From NCBI GenBank assembly GCA_003230355.1, contig QIDD01000042.1:1-7261 (forward strand): a stretch of 7,261 nucleotides of DNA, in the 5' to 3' direction. The notes below the pieces were generated by a model, which made no database searches, was not told where the DNA came from, and worked only from the letters and a program-made list of their open reading frames with translations. Every line of letters begins with the position of its first letter. Positions within the stretch are counted from its first letter, which is position 1. The stretch is from Methanobacteriota archaeon. GTDB taxonomy: Archaea > Hydrothermarchaeota > Hydrothermarchaeia > Hydrothermarchaeales > SZUA-236. The position numbers were made by a program, and so were the translations under genes. This document shows, one piece after another, positions 1 through 5,820 of the stretch.

Positions 1-120
1 GCCGAAGCTTCCGCTCTCAAGAACAAGTACATTCATCCCCCGCAGCCTGCTTATCACCGCAGCAAAAAGTCCTCCAGGCCCACCTCCAATTATAATGGCA
101 TCATACTCTGCTTCTGCCAC
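1..120 (-). CDS. Thioredoxin-reductase-like FAD flavoprotein, N-terminal 40 residues (cut by window edge)
   Basis: Only the first 40 codons are inside the window. They encode a classic FAD-binding Rossmann start: a hydrophobic strand (DAIIIGGGPGG) with the GxGxxG dinucleotide motif at residues 12-17, a helix, then a second strand ending in Glu35, the acidic residue that binds the FAD ribose. The following SGSFG resembles the thioredoxin reductase / TrxB-like family, but other two-dinucleotide flavoproteins begin the same way. The start is GTG at 120, chosen because a strong Shine-Dalgarno (AAGGAGG) lies five bases upstream and the Rossmann strand begins at the usual distance from it. It is the last visible gene of the sulfur operon, 12 bases after the small Cys-rich protein. 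I infer that it supplies reducing equivalents to the thiols or persulfides of its neighbours. The CxxC that would confirm a thioredoxin reductase lies outside the window. Confidence 0.8.
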   Translation of the reverse strand, partial: MAEAEYDAIIIGGGPGGLFAAVISRLRGMNVLVLESGSFG

Positions 121-125
121 GATTT

Positions 126-132
126 CCTCCTT
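126..132 (-). promoter_or_regulatory. Shine-Dalgarno for the GTG-started flavoprotein
   Basis: On the minus strand the sequence reads AAGGAGG, then five bases, then GTG. This is a near-perfect match to the archaeal/bacterial anti-SD. It lies in the 12-base gap after the stop of the preceding small gene and decides the non-ATG start. Confidence 0.75.
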
Positions 133-270
133 CTATTTTTCTTTAACGTCCTCTGCACAGTGAGGGCAGCAAAACACATATTCCTTACCCTCAACAGTCT
201 TTTTTATCGTGGCGAAATCACAGCTGTCTTTTCCTGGTATCTTCATCCCGCACGTGTTGCAGCAGATCAT
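133..270 (-). CDS. Small TRASH/YHS-like cysteine-rich metal-binding protein (45 aa)
   Basis: The product is a 45-residue protein with seven cysteines: Cys3, Cys4 and Cys7 (MICCNTCGMK), Cys17, and Cys34, Cys35 and Cys38 (FCCPHC). A CxxC near the N-terminus followed by Phe-Cys-x-x-Cys near the C-terminus is the layout of TRASH/YHS zinc- or copper-binding domains, which serve in metallochaperones and metal sensors. The extra cysteines might carry a persulfide or another metal. Its ATG directly abuts the iscU stop (TAGATG), and its Shine-Dalgarno (GGAGG) lies in the last codons of iscU, so translation is very likely coupled. It sits between iscU and a flavoprotein reductase. A metal- or sulfur-delivery role for IscU is an inference from position only. 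The family call is by motif, not by search. Confidence 0.8.
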   Translation of the reverse strand: MICCNTCGMKIPGKDSCDFATIKKTVEGKEYVFCCPHCAEDVKEK

Positions 271-660
271 CTACTTTCCTCCTTTCTTTTCCATATAGTC
301 CTTTATTGCGGCGTGCAGGGCGTCTGAAGCGAGATTCGAGCAGTGCATCTTAATCGGGGGAAGCCCGCCAAGCTCGTCTGCCACATCCTGCTTTGTAATC
401 TTCAGTGCCTCCTCCAGTGTAAGCCCCTTCGCCATCTCCGTAACCATGCTCGAAGTGGCGATTGCTGCGCCGCATCCAAAGGTCTTGAATTTAACGTCTT
501 CAAGCTTGCCTTCGTTCACTTTGATGTAGACTTCCATGAGATCGCCGCAGGTCGGATTTCCAACCCTGCCTGTTCCGTCGGCATCAGGCATCTCGCCCAT
601 GTTGCGGGGGTTTTGAAAGTGGTCCATCACCTTTTCGCTGTAAGGTCCCTTTCCTGCCAT
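271..660 (-). CDS. iscU: IscU-type iron-sulfur cluster assembly scaffold
   Basis: The 129-residue product is a full-length standalone IscU / NifU N-terminal domain. It assembles a [2Fe-2S] cluster from iron and IscS-delivered sulfur and passes it to apo-proteins in the cytoplasm. All ligands are visible: Cys38 in NPTCGD, Asp40 (the residue whose change stabilises the cluster in other IscU proteins), Cys63 in FGCGAAIA, and His106-Cys107 in MHCSNLA. The LPPIK stretch at 100-104 corresponds to the LPPVK element that HscA recognises in bacteria, although no hscA or hscB is visible here. The start at 660 is supported by GAGGAG in the final codons of the upstream iscS-like gene, three bases before this ATG. 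It directly follows the iscS-like gene and directly precedes the small Cys-rich gene, so the three are co-transcribed. The scaffold looks fully functional, unlike its IscS partner, which lacks a key residue. Confidence 0.96.
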   Translation of the reverse strand: MAGKGPYSEKVMDHFQNPRNMGEMPDADGTGRVGNPTCGDLMEVYIKVNEGKLEDVKFKTFGCGAAIATSSMVTEMAKGLTLEEALKITKQDVADELGGLPPIKMHCSNLASDALHAAIKDYMEKKGGK

Positions 661-663
661 AGT

Positions 664-1833
<1,170 letters not shown>

Positions 1834-1843
1834 AAATCCCCTG

Positions 1844-1849
1844 CCTCCC
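1844..1849 (-). promoter_or_regulatory. Shine-Dalgarno for the TTG-started iscS-like gene
   Basis: On the minus strand GGGAGG overlaps the tusA TAG stop and lies ten bases before the TTG at 1833. No ATG or GTG occurs between the tusA stop and the conserved N-terminus, so this site supports TTG as the real initiator. Confidence 0.6.
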
Positions 1850-2085
1850 TATGTCTTCTTGATAATAAATCTGATCTCCTGCCCTTCTTTTGAAACCTCA
1901 AGAAGCTCGTGGCCAAGTCTTTTCACAAGCCTGGGAATATCCTCCTCTGAGCCTGGGTCGTCGGCTAGAACCTCAAGTACCTGGCCTTCCTCCATTGTGT
2001 CAAGTGTCTGCCGTGTTTTGAATATAGGCTCAGGGCAGTAGAGCCCGACACAATCAATTGATTTATCTGGTAGTGCTTTTGACAT
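1849..2085 (-). CDS. tusA: TusA/SirA-family sulfur-carrier protein
   Basis: The 78-residue product is the typical TusA length and a single beta-alpha domain. The signature sits near the N-terminus as CVGLYCPEPIF: Cys17 is in the family CPxP motif and carries the persulfide in characterised members. Cys12, five residues earlier, is a second thiol also found in some relatives. The segment DDPGSEEDIPRL at 42-53 matches the family's 'ADDPAxxxDIP' region. TusA relays sulfur from a desulfurase or rhodanese to acceptors such as tRNA thiolation or molybdenum-cofactor pathways. Here it lies immediately upstream of an IscS-like protein that may not desulfurate cysteine, so it could supply or accept the sulfur; the direction is unknown. 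A modest Shine-Dalgarno (AAGGAT) precedes the ATG. The stop is in frame with the downstream iscS start, five sense codons away. Confidence 0.92.
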   Translation of the reverse strand: MSKALPDKSIDCVGLYCPEPIFKTRQTLDTMEEGQVLEVLADDPGSEEDIPRLVKRLGHELLEVSKEGQEIRFIIKKT

Positions 2086-2111
2086 AAAACAATCCTTATC
2101 TGAGCTTCTAT

Positions 2112-2225
2112 TTATTCTTTTTTAGCGAAGTCTGTTTTCGGCGCGCTGCAAGCCGGGCATGTTGCAGGCCGGCACCGCACGTTTCCAGTCTCAAATCCAC
2201 ACTTCAAACACTTCCATTCCGCCAT
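2112..2225 (-). CDS. RCKP-type rubredoxin-like zinc-ribbon protein (37 aa)
   Basis: A 37-residue protein beginning MAEWKCLKCGFETG and containing RCRPATCPAC. The four ligands are Cys6 and Cys9 (CxxCG) and Cys23 and Cys26 (CPxC), the rubredoxin-type metal knuckles, with an additional Cys18 in the RCRP motif. The layout matches the tiny RCKP-type rubredoxin-like proteins of anaerobes, which probably bind one Fe or Zn. It is the promoter-proximal gene of the sulfur operon. A Shine-Dalgarno GGAGTGAT lies six bases before the ATG at 2225. The stop is TAA at 2112-2114, and tusA begins 26 bases later. An electron-transfer or metal-binding role in the sulfur relay is inferred from shape and position; the exact function of this class is not established. 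Confidence 0.83.
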   Translation of the reverse strand: MAEWKCLKCGFETGNVRCRPATCPACSAPKTDFAKKE

Positions 2226-2265
2226 AATAATATCACTCCAGACCTAGGCGGTTGTGTTTTTACTT

Positions 2266-2276
2266 GATTAATATTA
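2266..2276 (-). promoter_or_regulatory. Probable TATA box of the sulfur operon
   Basis: On the minus strand TAATATTAATC lies about 45 bases before the first operon ATG. With archaeal spacing of about 26 bases, transcription would start near 2245 and leave a leader of roughly 20 bases carrying the GGAGTGAT ribosome-binding site. The intergenic region also contains the palindrome CCTAGG (2243-2248). Assigned by spacing only. Confidence 0.45.
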
Positions 2277-2284
2277 CCCCAAAA

Positions 2285-2295
2285 AATAATATATG
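2285..2295 (+). promoter_or_regulatory. TATA box for a leaderless transcript of the 427-aa gene
   Basis: AATAATATATG is centred about 26 bases before the ATG at 2316, the distance from an archaeal TATA box to the transcription start. No Shine-Dalgarno lies upstream of the ATG (AAACTGTCT). The mRNA therefore probably begins at or within a base or two of the start codon. Confidence 0.6.
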
Positions 2296-2315
2296 TCCAA
2301 GCCTAAAAACTGTCT

Positions 2316-3599
2316 ATGTCTAATGGAGCTGTGAGTGTTGCCGTCTACTTCTATTTTCACAAAGACAACGGACGCGAGATAAAGGCACTCTGGGCTGGAC
2401 TAGCAGAAAAGGCCGGTGTGGAAGTAGGGGGCACTGATGCGGTTGAGCTGGTTAATGAACAGTTCAACAGCCACGGGCTGACAAATCTTAAGACCCTTCA
2501 GGGACCAGGCTCCCAGATATATATTTCACTTCATAAAAATATTGTTGTCGTTTCAGGGCTTTTCTCAGGCACAGGGGGATGGACAGATTTAAGCAGTCTG
2601 CCAGACATTGACTCTGCTATTGGACGTGCGAAAATCCTTATCGATGATGAAGCCGGACTGGAGGATTTTGAATCAACGGTTGGAAGGAGGTACAGCCTGC
2701 TTGAAACAGGATTCGGCAGACTCCATCAATTCGAGGAAAAAAAAGGCAACAGGGTGCACACATATTATCTCGCTCCCCGGGAGGATTCCGCGGCAGTCGA
2801 GCACTTTTTAACGCTTGACTTTCCGCTCTTCGACTTCGCAATCCACAAGCTGCACATGGAGAGGGACTACTTCAAAAACCAGCAGAAGTGGATCATGAAT
2901 GAAAAGGCGGAAATCGACAAGGAAATCGGGGACTTGCTCCATAAAAGCATCGTGGGCGAGACCTTGAACCCTGAGTTCATCGGGTCGCTGGAAAGAGACA
3001 TTGACACGCTGTCGTCAAAATACGCAATCCTCGTCAACGACGGACACTTGATCCGAAAGGCTAGAACCACGCTTGAAGAGGATGTGGAGCTTGTGCAAAG
3101 CAGGCTGAAAGGATTTGGGACTGTCCCCGAGGGCGGGCTGGAAATAACAAGGGCCTCAGCAGAGCTTATAGACAGGCTCAGGGAAGAAGAAACCTCAATA
3201 AGCTTTGCAATTAAAAACATAAAGACGGCAATCGACACGGTTCGAACAAGCGTTGAGCTGCTGCGCAGTAGGGAAAACATACACTTGCAGGAGGAGGCTA
3301 TCTCATTTCAAGTGGCTGCAGGAGTTTTGGAATTCATCATCATATTCTACTACAGCATCGCCTCATGGGATTACATAATCGGGGTGGAGCGCTTTGATAC
3401 AATCCCGCCTTACCTGCGCTTTCTCACGATATTTGTCTTTGCAGCGCTGTCCGTTGCCATGACTCATTTCGTAGGCATAAGTTTTAAGAAAAAATGGCAG
3501 CTCAACCGCGGGCTTATACTCTCCGCAACGGCGCTGCTTGCAGTGTTTGCATACATTGTGTTTCTATCGATTCAAACAGCTGCTTTACACGCCGCCTAG
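2316..3599 (+). CDS. Uncharacterised protein with coiled-coil middle and three C-terminal membrane helices (427 aa)
   Basis: I do not recognise a named family. Residues 1-175 look like a globular soluble domain with beta strands (VSVAVYFYF at 7-15, NIVVVSGLF at 75-83) and no catalytic motif I can identify. Residues 176-330 are highly charged and helical (for example NEKAEIDKEIGDLLHK and the run from about 275 to 327), probably a coiled coil. Three hydrophobic segments follow, at about 332-349, 367-388 and 399-420, separated by short loops. The plan of a soluble N-domain, long helical stalk and C-terminal membrane helices recalls CorA-like channels, but there are three membrane segments and no GMN motif after the first, so I do not make that call. 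There is no signal peptide. It has its own leaderless promoter and is divergent from the sulfur operon. Its last 15 bases overlap the convergent ferritin-like gene. Confidence 0.88.
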   Translation: MSNGAVSVAVYFYFHKDNGREIKALWAGLAEKAGVEVGGTDAVELVNEQFNSHGLTNLKTLQGPGSQIYISLHKNIVVVSGLFSGTGGWTDLSSLPDIDSAIGRAKILIDDEAGLEDFESTVGRRYSLLETGFGRLHQFEEKKGNRVHTYYLAPREDSAAVEHFLTLDFPLFDFAIHKLHMERDYFKNQQKWIMNEKAEIDKEIGDLLHKSIVGETLNPEFIGSLERDIDTLSSKYAILVNDGHLIRKARTTLEEDVELVQSRLKGFGTVPEGGLEITRASAELIDRLREEETSISFAIKNIKTAIDTVRTSVELLRSRENIHLQEEAISFQVAAGVLEFIIIFYYSIASWDYIIGVERFDTIPPYLRFLTIFVFAALSVAMTHFVGISFKKKWQLNRGLILSATALLAVFAYIVFLSIQTAALHAA

Positions 3600-3788
3600 A
3601 TCGTTCATTAGTCTGATTGCCGTGAGCCGGTCTCGAAGGATTTGAGCGTGGTTTCCCTCGTCGCGGGCAAGCTGTTCCAGAGCCGCCCGTGTTTCAGGGT
3701 CGGTCGCTTCCTTCGCAAGCTTCAGATATTTTTCCTTTGAGCTGATTTCGCCTTCAATCGCACTCTCAAGTATTTCGATTATATCCAT
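3585..3788 (-). CDS. Small ferritin-like (rubrerythrin-type) two-helix protein, second of a tandem pair (67 aa)
   Basis: The 67-residue protein is predicted to be one helical hairpin. Helix 1 carries acidic residues (ESAIEGEISSKEKY, Glu12 and Glu14). A DPETRAAL turn leads to helix 2 with an ExxH motif (Glu44, His47 in DEGNHAQIL). This is half of a rubrerythrin/ferritin four-helix bundle, whose complete form binds a di-iron centre for peroxide or oxygen handling. At this length it would need to dimerise, or pair with its neighbour, to build a di-iron site. It begins six bases after the stop of the upstream paralog, with only a weak G-rich ribosome-binding region, so coupled translation is likely. 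An ungapped alignment with the upstream protein gives about 38% identity, counted by eye. Its 3' end overlaps the convergent 427-aa gene. Iron binding is inferred from motif only. Confidence 0.8.
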   Translation of the reverse strand: MDIIEILESAIEGEISSKEKYLKLAKEATDPETRAALEQLARDEGNHAQILRDRLTAIRLMNDLGGV

Positions 3789-3794
3789 ACCCGC

Positions 3795-3995
3795 TTACCC
3801 GTCCCGCAGGAGGCGAAGCGCTGTAAGCCTCTCCCCAAGCTCCTTTTCATGGCCCTCTTCCTCGGCGGCCAGCTCTTTAAATAGGGCGCGCATTTCAGGA
3901 GTGTCAGCCTTCTCAGAAAGCCGTTGAAACCTGGTTTTCATCGTTTTTTCCGCCTCTACAATTTCTTCAAGCGTCTTGATCATTTCATCGCTCAT
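3795..3995 (-). CDS. Small ferritin-like (rubrerythrin-type) two-helix protein, first of a tandem pair (66 aa)
   Basis: I choose the ATG at 3995 (MSDEMIKTLEE), giving 66 residues. The reading frame is open to an ATG at 4091, and there is another at 4010. However, a strong TATA element at 4019-4031 places the transcription start near 3999, downstream of both longer starts, and none of the candidates has a Shine-Dalgarno. The shorter form also matches the length and alignment of the downstream paralog. Helix 1 has Glu11, Glu14 and Glu16; helix 2 has Glu46-x-x-His49 (EEEGHEKEL). DTPEMRAL in the turn resembles rubrerythrin. The conserved C-terminal ERLTALRLL matches DRLTAIRLM in the second copy, so the pair arose by duplication. 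The two may form a heterodimeric four-helix bundle; that is inference. Confidence 0.75.
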   Translation of the reverse strand: MSDEMIKTLEEIVEAEKTMKTRFQRLSEKADTPEMRALFKELAAEEEGHEKELGERLTALRLLRDG

Positions 3996-4018
3996 AAGAG
4001 TTGAATCCATGTTTAGAG

Positions 4019-4031
4019 TATAAATATATTT
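4019..4031 (-). promoter_or_regulatory. TATA box of the ferritin-like gene pair
   Basis: The minus strand reads AAATATATTTATA, a strong archaeal TATA element. With 26-base spacing, transcription begins near 3999, four bases before the ATG at 3995, a nearly leaderless message. This element sets the start of the gene and argues against the ATG codons at 4010 and 4091. Confidence 0.6.
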
Positions 4032-4110
4032 TTCCAGCCGATAATCATTGTTTATCGCAAGATTTAAATCCGACGACCTCTCAAATATCATTGATGATTT
4101 ATTTATCTGC

Positions 4111-4145
4111 TCTTATTTTACCGCAATATTTCGCTATAGGTTGAT
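4111..4145 (+). promoter_or_regulatory. Probable TATA element and ribosome-binding site of the receiver-protein gene
   Basis: TCTTATTTTA at 4111-4120 has TATA character and would start transcription near 4142. AGGTTGAT at 4138-4145 lies three bases before the ATG and partly matches the anti-SD complement. The two readings compete: a short leader would cut off part of the ribosome-binding site, so only one may be functional. Confidence 0.35.
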
Positions 4146-4148
4146 TCT

Positions 4149-4766
4149 ATGGCACAGATACTTATTGTTGACGATGAGCCTGACATTGTAATCCTTGTGC
4201 AGAGAATACTTCAAAAAGAGGGGCATGAGATCATCGGTGCTAAGAATGGGGTTGTGGCGCTGGAACTTCTCAAAGAGCTGAGGCCGGATCTAATACTTTT
4301 GGATATTATGATGCCCCGCATCGACGGTTGGGAGACACTTAAGCTTATCCGGGAGCAGGATGATTTGAAAAGCCTTCCAGTAGCCATGCTCACTGCGAAG
4401 ATGCTCACACCTGAAGATGCGGCGCGCCATAACATTACAGAGCTTTTAGACTATATCCAAAAGCCGATTACAAAGGACGGCCTTACAACCAAGGTTTCCG
4501 AGATTCTGAGAGTTTTAGAAAACCTATCTCAGAAGAAATCACTTCTCAAGCAGGAGATCGCATCAGGCGATGTTATCAGTACATATGAGATCGTCTCGCG
4601 GGCTGAGAACCTGCACCGCAGCATGCTGAAAATCTTTAAGGATATGTTTGGAGCCGCCGGCACCACAGATTATGAGGGGCTCAAAGACGCTATTCAAAGT
4701 CAGGAGCGGGCGATTGAGATTTTCAGAAAAAGACGCGAGGCCATTGAAAAGAGGCTTGAGCAGTAG
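4149..4766 (+). CDS. Response-regulator receiver protein with helical C-terminal extension, no DNA-binding domain (205 aa)
   Basis: Residues 1-120 form a CheY-like receiver. Asp8 and Asp9 in ILIVDDE bind Mg2+, Asp52 in LILLDIMMP is the phosphoacceptor, Thr82 in AMLTAK is the switch residue, and Lys105 in YIQKPI completes the active site. The Phe usual in the K-P-F motif is Ile107, and the switch aromatic on strand 5 is Tyr102. Residues 121-205 are charged and helical (LSQKKSLLKQEI, ERAIEIFRKRREAIEKRLEQ), likely a coiled coil or helical bundle, with no helix-turn-helix, GGDEF or other named output domain. It probably acts by protein-protein contact, as many archaeal receivers do. No histidine kinase is in the window, so it is an orphan here. 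It is divergent from the ferritin-like pair and followed by an independently promoted gene. Confidence 0.92.
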   Translation: MAQILIVDDEPDIVILVQRILQKEGHEIIGAKNGVVALELLKELRPDLILLDIMMPRIDGWETLKLIREQDDLKSLPVAMLTAKMLTPEDAARHNITELLDYIQKPITKDGLTTKVSEILRVLENLSQKKSLLKQEIASGDVISTYEIVSRAENLHRSMLKIFKDMFGAAGTTDYEGLKDAIQSQERAIEIFRKRREAIEKRLEQ

Positions 4767-4779
4767 AGACAACGCCAAT

Positions 4780-4788
4780 ATTTAAAAA
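4780..4788 (+). promoter_or_regulatory. TATA box for a leaderless transcript of the HD-domain nuclease gene
   Basis: ATTTAAAAA is centred about 28 bases before the ATG at 4813. The bases just before the ATG (CCTTATCTCT) contain no Shine-Dalgarno. A start of transcription at or just before the ATG is expected, so this gene need not be read through from the receiver gene upstream. Confidence 0.55.
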
Positions 4789-4812
4789 CCATGCAGACCC
4801 ATCCTTATCTCT

Positions 4813-5811
4813 ATGACTGATTTCAGCTCGCTTAAGGCCGGGGACTCGGTGGAGGGCGCCTTTGCAATTCGAAGCATTGATGGTGCTGGTGAGGGGCTTC
4901 GCGAGTACAGCAATAAGCCCGGGGTCTTTTTTGTCCTGCGCCTTGGAAATAAAACCGGCGACATGACGCTGAAATACTGGGGTGGCAAAAACCCTGAAAC
5001 CGCAAAAGCCCTTTTCACCTCACTCGCAGTAGGTGATGTGGTGAGTGTTAAAGGAAGGTGCATGCACGACTCATACAGCAAAGAGGCAGTTATCGCTATA
5101 AACGAGGAGGTGCGCTACGGCTCGCCTGAGGAGTATGTGAAAAAGGCGGCACCAGGCGAGTTTGAGGCATCAGAGTTTCTGCCATCGCTGCCCGCCGAGG
5201 AGATCAGTGCCCTCACGCAGAAGCTCGACGAGATCATCAACTCCATTTCAAACCAATATCTAAAAGCCCTGCTAACCAGCTTTTTTCAGGATGAAACATT
5301 CAAAAAGTCTTTTCTTCGTTCTCCAGCGGCGCGGACGAACCATCACAACTATGTGGGCGGACTGCTTGAGCACAGCGTGAATGTGGCAAAGCTCTGCGAC
5401 ACAATCTGCGGTTTCTACAAGCTGGACCGAGACCTATTGATAACAGGAGCACTGCTTCATGACAGCGGAAAGATTGATGAATACAATGCAACTGCAAGCA
5501 TTGAAATAACAGAGGAAGGCCGGCTCATCGGCCACATCCAGATAGCCTCTGAAACGGCGAGCAGAAAAACCAGTGAAATCGAGGGCTTCCCTATTGAGCT
5601 TAGAAACAAGATTATACACATGATACTTTCCCACCATGGTGAGCTGGAATACGGTTCTCCAAAGCGCCCGGCCTTTGCTGAGGCAATCGCGCTCTTTCAC
5701 GCTGACTACATGGATTCATCGGTTAAAAACACGCTTCAAGAGATTGAGGGCAGGGCCGATGAGCCCTGGATATATTCTAAAATTCTCAGGCGGCATCTCA
5801 CAACAAAGTAA
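4813..5811 (+). CDS. YhaM-type OB-fold + HD-domain 3'-5' exoribonuclease
   Basis: The 332-residue protein has the YhaM domain order and length. An N-terminal OB fold (about 8-105) resembles tRNA-anticodon-type nucleic-acid-binding domains (VFFVLRLGNKTGDMTLKYW, GDVVSVKGRC). A helical linker follows, then an HD metal-dependent phosphohydrolase domain (about 165-325). Metal ligands are visible: His187 in GGLLEHSVN, the His216-Asp217 pair in ALLHDSGK, His241 in IGHIQIA, His274-His275 in LSHHGELEYGSP, and Asp298 in FHADYMD. NHHNYVGGLLEH and SHHGELEYGSP are strongly characteristic of YhaM, a Mn2+-dependent 3'-5' exoribonuclease in Firmicutes that also degrades ssDNA. I infer RNA decay or repair; other HD phosphohydrolase activities are not excluded. 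It has its own promoter and ends nine bases from the convergent antiporter gene. The symbol is left blank because archaeal members are not functionally assigned. Confidence 0.9.
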   Translation: MTDFSSLKAGDSVEGAFAIRSIDGAGEGLREYSNKPGVFFVLRLGNKTGDMTLKYWGGKNPETAKALFTSLAVGDVVSVKGRCMHDSYSKEAVIAINEEVRYGSPEEYVKKAAPGEFEASEFLPSLPAEEISALTQKLDEIINSISNQYLKALLTSFFQDETFKKSFLRSPAARTNHHNYVGGLLEHSVNVAKLCDTICGFYKLDRDLLITGALLHDSGKIDEYNATASIEITEEGRLIGHIQIASETASRKTSEIEGFPIELRNKIIHMILSHHGELEYGSPKRPAFAEAIALFHADYMDSSVKNTLQEIEGRADEPWIYSKILRRHLTTK

Positions 5812-5820
5812 TTCGCATCT

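Noticed and set aside
1849..1851. TAG between tusA and iscS as a pyrrolysine codon giving a TusA-IscS fusion
   Set aside because: A Shine-Dalgarno overlaps the TAG and serves the TTG start just downstream, both products have normal standalone lengths, and TAG ends several other genes in the window.
2226..2315. A terminator, riboswitch or small RNA between the divergent genes
   Set aside because: The 90 bases hold two promoter-like elements and a short CCTAGG palindrome but no stable hairpin with a T tract and no conserved riboswitch core that I can see.
2867..3280. A 137-codon Ser-rich open frame on the minus strand inside the 427-aa gene
   Set aside because: The Ser/Leu-rich composition is what the complement of the charged coiled-coil region would give. 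No start signal is present, and the plus frame is the plausible gene.
2316..3599. Calling the 427-aa protein a CorA-type Mg2+ transporter
   Set aside because: The topology is only loosely similar. There are three hydrophobic segments rather than two, and no GMN motif after the first.
4782..5081. A 99-codon minus-strand open frame over the promoter and OB-fold part of the HD nuclease gene
   Set aside because: It is antisense to a conserved domain and would run through the nuclease promoter; nothing supports expression.
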